Below the pieces are notes generated by a model. It was not told where the DNA came from and did no database searches. It saw nothing but the letters and a program-made list of their open reading frames with translations. This document shows positions 19,140 to 31,109 of a stretch of DNA of 64,000 nucleotides, piece after piece (positions within the stretch are counted from its first letter, which is position 1; every line of letters begins with the position of its first letter). Source of the DNA: Hermatobates lingyangjiaoensis (lineage: Eukaryota; Arthropoda; Insecta; Hemiptera; Hermatobatidae). A program made the position numbers and the translations under genes. The DNA lies in NCBI GenBank assembly GCA_026182355.1, contig JAPFBL010000169.1:682001-746000 (forward strand), given 5' to 3'.

Positions 19140-21550
19140 TTGAACTAACTAACCCGGCAAACTTAGCCAACTGTCAGTGAATGCGGTGTTACCTTCAACT
19201 AAGCTTAACTTGGTTGTTAATAATTATTTAATTATTATTAAAAGCTATCTTGACATACGTTGTACTCCTTACCTATAATATATTTAATTTGAACAGGGAT
19301 AAAAATTAAGATAAAAAAATCTGGAGTGACCTAAACTATAAGTAAACATAATATCAAACTCGTTAACAACTAATAGTTTGTTTGATTAGATAAACACTTG
19401 TTCGAGAACCTATCATATCTTGGAATGCATCAGAAAATATATGTTTGACTGGGGTTAACTTTTTACATTTAAGAATTTTATTCTTCTAACAAATTATCTC
19501 AACTAATTAGAACACTTCAAATTTGATGTCATAAAGCTTTAAATAACAATTTTAACTCACTTAAAAAATCTTAAAGTAAACACTGTAGATAAATGTAAAC
19601 AAATCGGACCAAGAGTAGATCATCCATTATTTTAAGACAAAATTTGAGTTTTTACGTTTTTATAAGTAGTGATCGTAACAAGATTCGATCTCAAGATTTT
19701 AACGGAATTACAAGTTTTGAGGTCCCAAAAGCCGTTTTGTAAAGTTTTTTCGATGATGTCTGTATATGTGTTGGTGGATGAGAGTGTATGTGTATCCAAA
19801 GATTGTGAACACACCACGGTCCAGAATTTTTGATGGATCAAATTGATATTTTACACAAAAATGGGCCTCATAGTGTAGATGAGCTGTATAGTTGGGAACA
19901 ATTATGAATGATGGGAAGTGTAGTATATTTGAGACTACACTGTTTTTCTCCTAAACTACCAACCCTAGAGTCTTAAAATTTTGTTATTATGTTTCAGGCT
20001 ACAAAAGAAATAATCGACAAAATATCCTCAGATTTTTAAAAAATTAGGAAATCATTTTTTTCAATAAAATGTGAAAATTTTGTCTCATAACTCAATCTGA
20101 AATCTTGTGAGGCAATACAAGTCATACCATTTAACGAATCAAAATGAAACTACACCTAAAAATAGAATTTACGTGCAGGTTGAGTTGAAATATTTTTTGT
20201 CTAAATTACATTAACTAAAGGGACGTTAAAGTACGTTTTCACTTTTAAAAAAATTTTTTTTGACGCTAAACAACTCAAAAAAAAATGACATTTTGATCAA
20301 AAATTAACAATTTGTAAAATAAAATTCATAACATTGCAAATACGGCAAACAACAATAAAGTTATAAAAACGGAATATTGATTCTGGACTAATGATTTACT
20401 TCATACGAGTATACTTGTCGTATTTGTTTACATTTATTTACATTGTTTACATTGACTTAGAAATTGTTTGAGTAAATCCACTGAAATGAGACTGATCTTT
20501 AGCGGTTTAATAAAAAATTGCAAATAATTGAATAATTTAATATGAAATGTAAAAAAAAAAATGTTTGCATGTAAAAAAACAATTCCAATCAAACATGTTA
20601 ATGCTTTCGCAGGTATGATGGATTTGTCTCACAAAAGGCTCCAATCAATCTACATGCAGCACCCTTGAACGAAATTTAATATGAGATGTATTTTTTGTGT
20701 TTATGAATCATAGTTTTTGGGTATTATTGAAATATGAGGAATGGACTCTTTCCTTGTTCATACTATTCTTTTTAAAAATTTGAAGCATTCAGCTATAAAA
20801 GTTTTAAATTATACTTAAAGGACGACTTTGAAACTGATTTCAATATGTAAAACTGAATAATTACTAATATATCTTTTACTCACTTACATTTACAACTACT
20901 TTATAACAGAGTACAGCACGCAGAAAAAATAATATAATTATCCTACATCTTAAACTAAAATTATCTTAAAACATTTTTTCTTACGTTTCTGACATTTTTC
21001 AGACAAAATAGATATATTTTCAACTTTTAATGGGAAACTTTGTCTAAAATCTTCAACGTAGAACGAGGTCAGATAAACTATGTAAGAAATCCATTGGTTA
21101 TTGGAACAAAAGCCATGTTCTCCTGTAAGCGATTATTTCGTAAGACGAAATGCAAACTTTCGCTTTTATAAAATGTTATTACTGTTGCAGTTATACTAAT
21201 AATATTATATGCATCAGTGTTATGATATACAAAAATAAGCATATATATTGATAACTGGATCAATAACTGACTAGCTGTAATACCTCCAGGAATGAAAGGC
21301 TAATAAACATCTTCCATTAGATATTCATATTATGCCTAAATGGGACATTATATATTACATACCGAAGAAGTTTGATATTATATTTACTTATAGCAAAGTT
21401 GAGTGTAGGCTACTCAGTTTTTATAGTATGTTCCCTCATGAAACATACAGAATTTTATGCAGATTTTTTTATAATTTGCTAATCTTAGGTTCAAATGTTT
21501 AACAAAATATTATTGTATCGGTTTAGCGTTAAAAAACATGTTCTGAATTT
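19140..21550 (+). mobile_element. DNA-transposon family, longest plus copy
   Basis: Left terminal region ATCTGGAGTGACCTAAAC near 19318 and right region AAGTTGAGTGTAGGCTACTC near 21405 are imperfect inverted repeats. The interior shares blocks with 23.3-24.6 kb and, inverted, 38.6-40.7 kb: a GATTTTAACGGAATTACA / TTTTGAGGTCCCAAAAG block at 19690, and a GTAAGAAATCCATTGG / TTGGAACAAAAGCCATG block at 21085. No coding sequence is left; the class is unknown. Confidence 0.6.
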
Positions 21551-22712
21551 GTAAAAATATATTAAACACCCTTTCTCATCAATGAAATTTTCAAAAAAAT
21601 TTCTCGTACAATGTGCTATAAAAATTTTGGGTATAAAAAGTAAAAATATGTACATGAACTAAACTATTTAACTTACGCTCCATTAAATGTTTATTTGGAG
21701 AATATAATGGTGTCTAATTATGGTGACTTTGATTTATATCTGTAATTTAATTGAAGCTATTAGATATTCCCAATTATGAATACTACAACAAAGCGTGCGT
21801 GACACACGTAGGTAGGTAGATAGTTACTGAGACATAAATCCATAAGATGACTACTTGATATTTTATAACCTCAGGAGAGACTGTCTCAGGTACTGACAGA
21901 AAAGCAGGTTTCATATTAAATAAATATATCTAAATTCGATGCATAATGTATGACGATGACTATTGTTTAAGCATGGAATGTTGCGTACTAATGACAAACA
22001 CACCATGGCTAGACCATAACTAACTCAATAAAGACCATGATTTCAAACAAAATAATCATAAATTAATACGTTTTGTAAATGAGTTAGAATAATGAAACAT
22101 ATATAATGTATTGTAGTTTTAATCATAAAATTATGCATAAAACATCATTATCAAGCAGTTGTTGAATTGATTACATTATTTTCCTGGATGAGAATAAATG
22201 GTTTTAGCATCTCTGTACTATTTGATTACATATACACAGAAAAGATTAAATTCGCTATACTTCCTAGTACAGACGATTCTCGACATACTTTTTAGTTACA
22301 TTGCAAGCGCCCAAACGTAACTTATACTGTGCGTTATGTATATCTTCATATTATACTATGCATCATTAATTCAATTACCGTAGCATATAAGACACCTCGA
22401 AATAAACATTTCATTCGTAATAGTTTTATTCAAATTTACTTACGTTTGGCAGTGATACTCTAAAGAAATTCAAATTCTTGCACACAAACATTTTTTTTTT
22501 TATAATTTTGACAATTTTTGTGGCTTTTTTATACACTTGGAAATAAAAAAAATAAGTAAGAAATAATGTAAAATAGAAAAAAACATAAAGCAAATGAACG
22601 TAAGTCGAGAATTATCTGTACTTTTAAAAGTAATTAGTAATTTTTTGTTATTTTCTGGTATATTTTTTGACGGGTCATTTCTACTTTAACCGTCACTGCG
22701 GTCGTACTATAT
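21551..22712. other. AT-rich intron sequence
   Basis: Nothing recognised apart from a short GTAGGTAGGTAGA run at about 21810. Confidence 0.4.
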
Positions 22713-22973
22713 ATGAGCCGCTTATTTTGAAAGTGGCCTAATTCCATTTATGTTAAAATCGAGATATTTAAGGGTTTGCGTTTTACAAAATTTAAAAATA
22801 TTGTCATTTTATTTATCAACTAATTTTTTTTATAAAAATTCTTAGTAATTTTAAATAAATTTTGTACAATTTGCTGCAAAAGGTAAAGATAACGTAAAAA
22901 TGTAATTATTTAAATAGCTAGCTAAATTTTTTTGGAAAATTGAATTAGGCCACTTTCAAAATAAACGGCTCAT
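22713..22973. mobile_element. MITE with long terminal inverted repeats
   Basis: Both ends carry about 35 bp of inverted repeat (ATGAGCCGCTTATTTTGAAA ... and its complement, one or two changes). About 260 bp. A near-identical copy lies at 37795-38054. The flanks suggest a TA or AT duplication. Confidence 0.8.
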
Positions 22974-23285
22974 ATAGGTCTTCCGAAATATGGACCCATT
23001 TAGCTGTTATACTGTACATATTATACATAATAGTTTGCTTAAAAGCGTATCACACACTGTGAAAAGTCTTCCTGAAAACTTTAACTAGCCCTGATGCTCA
23101 ATAAAGTCATAAATTCAAATTGGCATTTAAGCACTTAGTATTTTATTATATAAACCGATTACTTTTGTACTTATAAGACGCACCTGCTTTTTTCTTATTA
23201 AATCCATTTTTCTAAGTATGTACAGTATTTTTTAAATTTTATATGATTTTTTCAACGGATTAGTTATATAATGTGCTAAAAGTAA
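22974..23285. other. Intron sequence
   Basis: Nothing recognised. Confidence 0.4.
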
Positions 23286-23289
23286 ATAT

Positions 23290-24580
23290 TTCAGTTCATT
23301 TTTACTTTACTATAAGTAAAATATAGTGATCCAGGAAAAAATCGACCTCAAGATTTTGACGGAATTGCATGTTTTGAGGTCCCAAAAGTCGTTTTATGCA
23401 ATTCATTCGATGAAGTCTGTGTGTGGTGTGGGTGGGTGCGTGGGAGGGTGAATATGTTAGCATTGCTTGTTACCACTCTGCGGTCCAGAATCTTTGAAGA
23501 ATCCGGTTGATATTTCACATGAAAATGGGCCCCATAGTGTTTATGATCCCTATTGTTTGGGAGGAATGCATAACGGGAAAGTCACTTTTTTCGCCAAAAG
23601 CTTAATATCAGATGCTGATTTTTTTTACGATTATGAATAACATTATTATTGCGTATTATTATTGACATTTTTCTTCCTATAGAAGGGTTTCTATGTTTTT
23701 GACTAATATCCAATTTTTTCACTATTCTAGTCAAATAGTTCATACCTTTATTTTTAAAAATTTCAAGCTTCCAGTTTTTAAATTCAAAATTAATACAGAC
23801 CAGCGGCTTTCAACTTGATTTAAGAATGCAAAGGTGGCTAATGACCAATATATTTTTTCTCAATATACATTTACAACAAACTTATAACAGAGTCCGGCAC
23901 GTGGGAAAATATAAAATTTGCTCAGAGTAAATTGGTTTTTTATGATTTTTGACTAAGGGAAAGAAAAGTGAGTTTTTAAAAAACTCTAGTATGCCATAAA
24001 ATTCCTAGTATAATAATTTGATAAAATACCAAAAATGTAGAACATTCTTTAGAATGGAAAAAATTCTTTTAAAAATAATAAATGAAATTATCCTACATCT
24101 TAAATTAAAAATTATCTGAAAACGACATTTTTTCTTACATGTTTAAGGCATTTCAGACAAAAACTTTGTAATGTTTTTAAAATACTTAAAATATTTTCAA
24201 GTTCTAAATGGGACAATTTGTCTTAAGTATTAAATGTAAATGGAGGTCGGATAAAATATGTAAGAAATCCACTGGCTATTGGAACAAAAGCAATGCTCTC
24301 TTGTAGCAGATTGTTTCGTATAAGGAAATTTTCACTTTAGGTTTTCATAATATTATTAATGCTGTAGTTATTCCAATGATTGTATATCCATTAATACATA
24401 AAAGGCATATATATTAATAAGTTGATCAATCACTATCTGTACTATCTCAGGAATGAAAGACTAATAAACAGACTTTAGACGTTATATTATGCCTAAATGA
24501 TACGTTATATATTATACACACAAGTATTAAGTTTACTTATAATAAAGTTGAGTGTAGGCCACTCCAGATTTTTTTTCTTG
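23290..24580 (+). mobile_element. DNA-transposon family, second plus copy
   Basis: Starts at a TTTACTATAAGTAAAA block, has the GATTTTGACGGAATTGCA / GGTCCCAAAAGTCG segment at 23355, and ends AAGTTGAGTGTAGGCCACTC near 24547. Internally deleted relative to 38.6-40.7 kb. Confidence 0.6.
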
Positions 24581-25127
24581 TTAAGACTATATTTTCAAGA
24601 AAGAAATGTTTTCTATAAAATTATATCACTGATGCAATATGAGAATAAAATGCTCCCCCCTAACTATCTTGAATAGTTTAATTTCTTTACCTACTTTGAT
24701 TTTTTTTCAATTATAAAATGAAAAAAATATTTAACTCTTTTAGCGTTTAACAATTAGTTGAATTCACATTCTAATTGTTAAACAATACATAGAAACGTAT
24801 ATGTATTCAAATATATGTATTCATATATGTATGTAATTCAAATACATAGAAACAATAAAAACATAACATTTGATTATTCGCTTATCCGTAACCCTGGGGT
24901 GATTTTGAGTTGTAACTATATATATTGCGGTAGTTTGTAACAAAATAAATTCACTTGCGGTTGTTCTATATATATTGAATATTTTATTCTTTCGTAGTGA
25001 CTATATATAGTTAGGAATTTTGCAGATTTTGGTGATACTTGCAGCAGTTAATGGGTCAAGAAGATGCTTTACCGATTGCGCAAGAGGAGCTTTGTTAAGA
25101 CCTTATTACAATGTATGCTCTACTCAC
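24581..25127. other. Intron next to collagen exon
   Basis: AT-rich; ATATATGTATTCA words repeat at 24800-24845. Nothing else seen. Confidence 0.4.
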
Positions 25128-25234
25128 AGGCAGTCCAGGAGGTCCTGAAGCCCCAGTGCTGCCACGTTCTCCAGAATCTCCTTTCTCTCCCTTAAGTCCT
25201 TGAGGTCCTTGATCTCCTTTTTCTCCCTGAGGTC
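25128..25234 (-). CDS. Collagen exon, Gly-X-Y repeat
   Basis: This is an internal exon of 107 nt on the minus strand. A T-rich polypyrimidine tract and TTTACAG form the acceptor, and CCT before GTGAGT forms the donor. Its first two bases (GA) finish a split Gly codon, and it ends in phase 0. Twelve uninterrupted triplets follow: GPQ, GEK, GDQ, GPQ, GLK, GEK, GDS, GER, GST, GAS, GPP, GLP. The charged GEK, GDQ and GER triplets are typical of collagen helices. The phase fits the 60.0 kb exon upstream and the 2.5 kb exon downstream. No non-helical residues occur in this piece. A fibrillar chain is less likely because the flanking exons carry helix breaks and the length is not a multiple of 9 or 54. 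Confidence 0.85.
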
Positions 25235-25289
25235 CTGTAAACAAAAAAAAAAAGTTTGTAACTATTAGGCCGCAGATCCTCTTTTAAAC

Positions 25290-25615
25290 AGGCATCATTA
25301 AAATTAACCGCAGTCTCGGCATTCACGATCTTAAGACTGGGAAATTCGATCCTACGAACTAACCTCCTGCTAACAGGGTTTAACTGGAGAAGGAGTTGGC
25401 CAAGTTACATGTTAAATTAAAATCGATGACTCATGCTTAGTCATTGCTATTAATAGATTAAAAGGATTAGTACAGGTTAATATAAAGATATGGAATCTGG
25501 GTACCTCCGAGATGCGGCGAAAGAGCTTTCACGTTAAAAAACATCAATCTGAGTTGCTATTACACATGATATGGCCGAAAGGCTGGGTGCATGTTCTAAT
25601 ATCAAAACAGGTTAA
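25290..25615. repeat. SINE-related fragment
   Basis: CTCCGAGATGCGGCGAAAGA, ATATGGCCGAAAGGCTGG and ATCAAAACAGG match the reverse complement of 58890-59000. A box-B-like AATTCGATCC lies at about 25342. Confidence 0.5.
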
Positions 25616-25742
25616 TATAAAGAGAAGGTCAAAGGTCAATAATGAACAAGAAAAAAGCGGTTAGAAAAAAGAGTTGAAAGGTCAACTGTATAACTGGACT
25701 AATAGAGAATAAATAGATTAAGAATATTAAAGTAAATGAAGG

Positions 25743-25747
<5 letters not shown>

Positions 25748-25783
<36 letters not shown>

Positions 25784-25802
25784 CGTATGTATATATATAT
25801 AC
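25748..25802. repeat. (TA)n microsatellite
   Basis: TA runs bordering the collapsed PLE palindrome to the right. Confidence 0.85.
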
Positions 25803-25835
25803 CATGATAAACGGAAACGGTTCGGCAGGACAGAT

Positions 25836-25982
25836 TACGCTTAAAATAAACTGTGACACATCGACAAAAACATGGCAAAGACTCACTTTTCAATATTTCG
25901 ACCGTAATGGCGGTCGAAATTTTGAACAATGAGTCTTTCTTATGTTTCTGTCTATCTGTTACAGTTTATTTTAAGTCTATAT
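25836..25982. mobile_element. PLE palindrome collapsed onto stem II
   Basis: The left arm reads minus through the CTCACTTTTCAATATTTC region to GACCG (25900-25904). TAATGG is the loop, and CGGTC (25911-25915) opens the right arm, which starts directly at GAAA. The whole centre, including box 1 on both sides, is absent: the hammerhead stem II is itself the turn of the palindrome. Confidence 0.65.
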
Positions 25983-25984
25983 AT

Positions 25985-26395
25985 ATATATACAAAACTAA
26001 AATTTATCGGGACTCGGTCAGTTCTTCAGGTTCACATTAAACTCTCATTGCCAACGTTTCGGTTTTTATTTAAATAAAACCTTTTTCATAGGCAGAAGTA
26101 TACATTTTGAAACAGAAAAACTAGGTATTACATTACAAATTATTTTACAAAGAAAAAGAGTTTGTGGATTTTAACAACAACTGTAGTCTGAATCATTCAT
26201 TAATAATGAATTAATAATAATTCAACAACATTAGTTGTTGTTAAAATCTACAGACTCTTTTTCTTTGTAAAATAATTTGTAATGTAATACTTAGTTTTTC
26301 TGTTTCAAAATTTATACTTCTGCCTATGAAAAAAGTTTTAAATAAAAACCGAAACGTTGGCAATGAGAGTTTAATTTGAACCTAAAGAACGTTTT
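25985..26395. mobile_element. Palindrome of two PLE-B 3' ends
   Basis: Arms about 25990-26205 and 26225-26395 mirror the end found after the PLE-B ORF (47.6-47.8 kb). Cores at about 26046-26095 (minus) and 26322-26370 (plus): a GGTTTT/AAAACC-type stem II, GAAA, ACGT, T, GGC, but box 1 reads CTATGA, one base short of CTGATGA. Confidence 0.65.
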
Positions 26396-26720
26396 CGCGC
26401 TCCGTTCTTCGACGTGAGGAGATCTCTCTCACTTCGTCCTTTCTTCTAGTCTACTCTCCTGATGACGAACAACAGTTCGAAATATTGAATTCTGTAAGTG
26501 TTCTTTTTATTCTCTTTTCTGTGTCGTGCTTTTATATATATTCACTTAAAAAACGGAAAGATGACCCAAACTGGACACAATACGAGTTCAAAATCGAAAA
26601 AGAGTAAAACACAGATTAAAGAAACACTTACAAACTTCAATTTTCGGCCAATTCGCCTTCAGGAGAATTTTTTTACAAAACTGACCGAATCCTTATTAAA
26701 TAATAAACCTATATAAATAT
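26396..26720. mobile_element. PLE ends with hammerhead-like cores
   Basis: Plus core at 26452-26495: CTGATGA, C, GAAC-AACA-GTTC, GAAA, ATAT, T, GAATTC. Minus core at 26625-26667: CTGAAGG, C, stem, GAAA, AATT. Two different PLE families abut here. Confidence 0.55.
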
Positions 26721-27560
26721 ATAAAAGTATAGACCTGAAGTAAAACAAAATAAAAGTTTATTAGGACTCGATCATTTAAATTACAAGGAGAATGTCAAGA
26801 AAAAACCATTAAAGCACATTTAAAATGCAAGCAACAATTTCTATATTAATAATAATTATAGAATTGAAAGGAATAATTAGAATTGCATCAGACCAAATTA
26901 TTATATAAAAGAAAATTTAAAAACTTATAGGCTTAAATACAAATACAAGATTAAAGAAATTCAAGTACTATGTAGACAAATAAGTTCCACTTGTTTTGAA
27001 AGGATAATAAAATCCTATAAAAAAATATGACAAAATAAAGGGGATAAAAAGCTAAATGAGGGCAATTTTTACTCAAGCAAAACCAGAGGGCTAACAAATC
27101 ATTAATAAAAAAAGAAATTCAGCTCTTCAGGGATTTACAGTTCTTTTGAATTGTAAAAAAAATAATGTACAAGTTATATTAATGAACTTCCCTTTAAAAG
27201 CATGATTAAAACCATGTATCAAAGCATAATAATCATAAACTTGTTGATACAAACTACATACTGATGAGCCTTGTTACTTAACTTTAACTGAAGTTAAGTT
27301 AGTTATTTTTTTTTTTTAAATACCGATGATCGTGTGATTTTGTTTTTACGCTCAAGTATTATTCAAAGAACTTATCGCAGTTTTGATTCCCTCAAGAATG
27401 GAAATGGAGTTAAGTTCATGGCACAATTTGATAAGTTTTTTGAAGAAAGAAGTATAGAACTTTGAAAGAAGAAAATTAAGCAGGAAAATAGTGAATGTGA
27501 AAAATGTTACACTGTTCTACAAAGGACATAACTATAATATGCTTTATTTTATATGAATCT
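26721..27560. other. AT-rich intron sequence
   Basis: Nothing recognised. Confidence 0.4.
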
Positions 27561-27564
27561 CACT

Positions 27565-28120
27565 CAGTTGAAATCTGACTCTGACAACACCACTTGTTAC
27601 GGTTAACAGATCTTAGACTTTTTTCTTATTTGTAACTGTGGTTTGGACTCACACAGAGAAAAGAACCAAACAAATTGCAATTTTTGGGCAATCCATCTCC
27701 AGGAGAAAAGAGAAAGGGAAACCAGGCACGTTGTAGACGTAACGGAACTTGCATATACTAGTTCAAATAATAAATTGCGTATAGTAAATAATATAATTTT
27801 TCTTGTTTTATAGTGTCAAACGGTAAAAAATCGTTAAGTCAACGTTAACGTTTCCTTGGTATTTGTAGATGTCATCACTTTTAAATATAGACCGACCAAA
27901 CACTGGCTTAAAGGTGTTTTACTGTTTGACGATAGAATAAACCTCAATAAAAAAGAAAATAGTGTTCAATATATGTGATCGAGATAAGAAAACATTGAAT
28001 TATAATATATATACATTATTTGGAAATTTTGAGAAACACGAATGAAAAACATACTAGGACTGACATTTATATTTCGACCATTTTCACGTTCATCCTCAGG
28101 AAAGGAAGTTGAGCGACTAA
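27565..28120. mobile_element. Cluster of decayed PLE ends
   Basis: 27565-27655 is a mutated PLE-A tail (GACTCTGACAA, CTTGTTACGGTT, CAGATCTTAG). 27830-28020 matches the 43.0-43.27 kb family (TTAAAGGTGTT, TGATCGAGATAA, AAACATT). 28055-28105 on the minus strand has CTGAGGA, T, stem, GAAA, ATAT. Confidence 0.5.
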
Positions 28121-28189
28121 AATACGAAAGCAAATAACATATATATATATATATATTGATAAAATTATCGACCGTGGAATAGAAACAAA

Positions 28190-28625
28190 ACTAAAGTTTA
28201 TCGGGACTCGGTCAGTTCTTAAGGTTCAAATTAAACTCTCATTGCCAACGTTTCGGTCTTTATTTAAAACCTTTTTCATAGGCAGAGGTATAAATTTTGA
28301 AACAGAAAAACTAAGTATTACATTACAAATTATTTTACAAAGAAAAATAGGTATGTGGATTTCAACAACATCTGTAGTCTGAATGAACACGTGACACTGA
28401 ACTATGAATGAACTGTTCAGTGTCACGTGTTCATTCAGACTACAGATGTTGTTGAAAAATCCACATACTGTTTTTCTTTGTAAAATAATTTGTAATCTAA
28501 TACTTAGTTTTTCTGTTTCAAAATTTATACCTCTGAATATGAAAAAGGTTTTAAATAAAGACCGAAACGTTGGCAATGAGAGTTAAATTTGAACCTGATG
28601 AACTGACCGAGTCCCGATAAACTTT
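28190..28625. mobile_element. Palindrome of two PLE-B 3' ends
   Basis: Arms about 28190-28405 and 28410-28622 are close inverted copies turning at GAACTGTTC (about 28410). CATTGCCAACGTTTCGG at 28238 and its complement at 28565 mark the two mirrored cores, both with CTATGA or CTGAATATGA in place of CTGATGA. Frames of 116 and 60 codons over the arms are repeat by-products. (TA)n at 28138-28157. Confidence 0.65.
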
Positions 28626-28699
28626 AGTTTTATATATAAACTATAATATATAAGTTGGGTTTATTATAGTACAATCTTATAATATATATAAGATTGTAT

Positions 28700-28860
28700 A
28701 ATATATAATATAAAACCATCAGTTGGGTTTTTGACTCTGACGAAGACCGCTTGTTACGGTTGAAAGATCTTAGTCTTGTTTTCCCATTTCTTATTGTGGT
28801 TTGATCATTGATTGTTATTTCACGTGTTTATCTGAAATCTTTTTATACATACTAAATATA
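28700..28860 (+). mobile_element. Single PLE-A 3' end
   Basis: Matches the right arm at 11.62-11.75 kb almost base for base through the hammerhead block and the TTTGATCATTGATTG tail. No mirrored arm. Confidence 0.65.
28733..28775 (+). ncRNA. PLE-A hammerhead, consensus copy
   Basis: Identical 43-nt block to 11636-11678: GACT, CTGACGA, A, GACCG-loop-CGGTT, GAAA, GATCTT, AGTC. Confidence 0.65.
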
Positions 28861-28869
28861 AGAAACAGT

Positions 28870-29073
28870 CCACAAGGACTATAAAAGGTTCATATTACAC
28901 AAGCATGACACAGAAAAAAGAATAAAAAGAACACTCACAGAATTCAATATTTCGAACTGCTGTTCGTCCTCTGTTCTACTCTACTCCTGATGACAAACAA
29001 CAGTTCGAAATATTGAATTCCGTAATTGTTCTTTTTATTCTTTTTTCTGTGTCGTTCTTTGTGTAATTTAAAG

Positions 29074-29105
<32 letters not shown>
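28870..29105. mobile_element. Palindromic PLE ends
   Basis: Left minus core at 28933-28976 and right plus core at 28979-29022 (CTGATGA, C, stem ending GTTC, GAAA, ATAT, T, GAATTC). The two are back to back with almost no spacer. (TA)n at 29066-29105. Confidence 0.58.
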
Positions 29106-29110
<5 letters not shown>

Positions 29111-29139
29111 CAAAAATTGTTACTGACCTCTTCTATTCT

Positions 29140-29206
29140 ATTCACTGTTTCGTTATTGAAGGCTAGGTCAAAATTTGACCTAGCCCTCAATAACGAAACA
29201 GTGAAT
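29140..29206. repeat. Near-perfect hairpin of 67 bp between (TA)n tracts
   Basis: Arms 29140-29172 and 29173-29206 meet with no loop at GGTCAAAATTTGACC, with one unpaired base. Both sides run into (TA)n (29066-29105, 29206-29245). It has no hammerhead core; it may be the centre of a lost PLE palindrome. Confidence 0.7.
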
Positions 29207-29207
29207 G

Positions 29208-29242
<35 letters not shown>

Positions 29243-29249
29243 GAGGGGG

Positions 29250-29400
29250 TTTTCCCTCTCTTATCTCTCCTAAAGACGGATCAAACCGAAAATTAGAGAC
29301 TGTAAGTGTGTTCTTTTGATTTCTCTATGTTTCTTTGTCTATATTGAACTATATTTGTCCGTTTGGGATCGTATTTCCAACGAAAAAGTGTATATATCTA
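29250..29400 (+). mobile_element. PLE end, GAGA/TCTC family
   Basis: Core at 29266-29299: TCTC, CTAAAGA (one change), C, GG-loop-CC stem, GAAA, AATT, A, GAGA. The tail (TATATTGAACTATA, GTCCGTTTGGGATCG) recurs at 53340-53400 and, inverted, at 3375-3420. Confidence 0.55.
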
Positions 29401-30555
29401 TTATTAAGAATAAAATAAAGTTATTATATTCTTTATTATAATTCTACAATTGTTTACTATGTATATAGTATATATTTTAGGCATTTCTTTTAATAAGGAG
29501 ATAAAAATTGTTCGTAGTCTCAAGATTAATTTATCATTAGATTTATTTATTATTGATAAGAAATTCCAAATAGTGTAATATTTTTATACATTTTAAAATG
29601 ATTACAATTAATAAAAATAATTCACAGTCTTTTTATAAACAGTAATTTTTTTTATTTTATAAAAGATTGGATGATTTTCAATTGTGGGGTGACAGACTGG
29701 TTTTAATTGAAGATCCTATCTTGATTGCATTTATCGAAAAAATAGGTGACAGAATGAGATTCACTATTGTATGATGTTCAAATGAGAAAGAGAGATAGAT
29801 ATAGAGCTAGGGCTGGGGTGGGGGGTGTGGGGGGGGGGAATTAGAAAGAGAGAGAGAGATGGGCCGAGTGGATTTAACCGAACAAAAACTTGCTTAATTT
29901 ATCACTAATTGTGACTGGCTGGCAAGCAACCCCCCTGTAGATCCTTGGCTCCTATCCACAACAATCCCCCTAAATCATCCCTCAGCCCCCCACTAGCTTT
30001 TAATTAAAACACCAACTGCAGATACACCAAAGTATTTCAAACCACAAATACCCTCAATGAAAAACTTCCCCCCAACTAATATTCATTTCTTCTTCAATTA
30101 TCAATTAAACCGATATAATTTATTTAAACATCATTTTGTAAATGATATCAGCTTGTATCAGTTTCAAATTAAATGGCTGCTTTTATATATTGTAGCTAAG
30201 AAATTTACCCTCATTAATCTTCATTTATCTTTTTTAAATTAAAATAAATTTATTCAGTAAACCAAATAAATCATCGCTTCATTTAATCAGTAATTTAATA
30301 GCCTATTTTTAGTTTTTGTTATGAAAAACAATAATTAGGTGCTACTACCCCCAAAATCTGATTAACATAAACATTATGACAGCCAAAAAGCATTACTAAT
30401 CACATTTCTGAGCCCCTAGTCATTTACTACTAGCTTCCTGTTATTACTTAATTAGACAGAACAATTAAAAACTATTATGTACTATTTATTTCTCTCTATT
30501 CGGAGGAGACAGTAGACTAGCCAATTATCTGCTAGCGTATGGACTTTCTTCTAGT
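29401..30555. other. Intron with poly-G and GA-rich patches
   Basis: A run of G with a few other bases at 29815-29842 and (GA)n at 29847-29860; the rest is AT-rich. No gene seen. Confidence 0.5.
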
Positions 30556-30562
30556 TCTTCTT

Positions 30563-31015
30563 CCTAGGGGGAATATCCTAGTACCCCTAGGAAACGTAGT
30601 ATTAGTTATTTGTTTATTTATTTATTTATTATTCATTAGTCTATTATAGTTATGGATCCTTGTGTTATCCGACAACTTAATTGTTAGTCACTAACTTTTA
30701 TTTATTTGTTTTATATTAGTCAGTAGGATGGTCCTAGGGGGAATATCCTAGTACCCCTAGGAAACGTAGTATTAGTTATTTGTTTATTTATTTATTTATT
30801 ATTCATTAGCCTATTATAGTTATGGATCCTTGTGTTATCCGATAACTTAATTGTGGTCACTAACTTTTATTTATTTGTTTTATATTAGTCAGTAGGATAG
30901 TTCTAGGGGGAATATCCTAGTACCCCTAGAACGTAGTATTTATTTATTCACTTATTATATATATTAGCCATTAAGTTCTTCCTAGGGGGAATATTCTAGT
31001 ACCCCTAGGACTTGT
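30563..31015. repeat. Tandem repeat with CCTAGGGG hairpins
   Basis: Four hairpins of the form CCTAGGGG-13 nt-CCCCTAGG (30563-30591, 30733-30761, 30902-30930, 30981-31009); the third arm pair is shortened by one base. The first three are about 170 bp apart and the last 79 bp. The intervening TTTATTTATTTATT and ATAGTTATGGATCC sequence is duplicated too. The hairpins are more conserved than the spacers' lengths. Confidence 0.85.
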
Positions 31016-31109
31016 AGAATTAATTAATTAATCACCCACCTGTCTTTAAGTGCCATTGGTTAATCTATAAGTAAAAATTCGGTTGAATATCGACCTTTGA
31101 CACTGTTGC

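Noticed and set aside
25629..25929. Tyr-Ile-rich minus-strand frames suggesting membrane proteins
   Set aside because: YIYIYI runs are translations of (TA)n. The same artefact occurs at 1746, 11040, 31915, 36399 and 50557.
28226..28586. Frames of 116 and 60 codons on opposite strands as a gene pair
   Set aside because: Mirror products of the PLE-B palindrome.
30563..31009. Rho-independent-type terminators
   Set aside because: The hairpins lack a following T tract and the DNA is eukaryotic.
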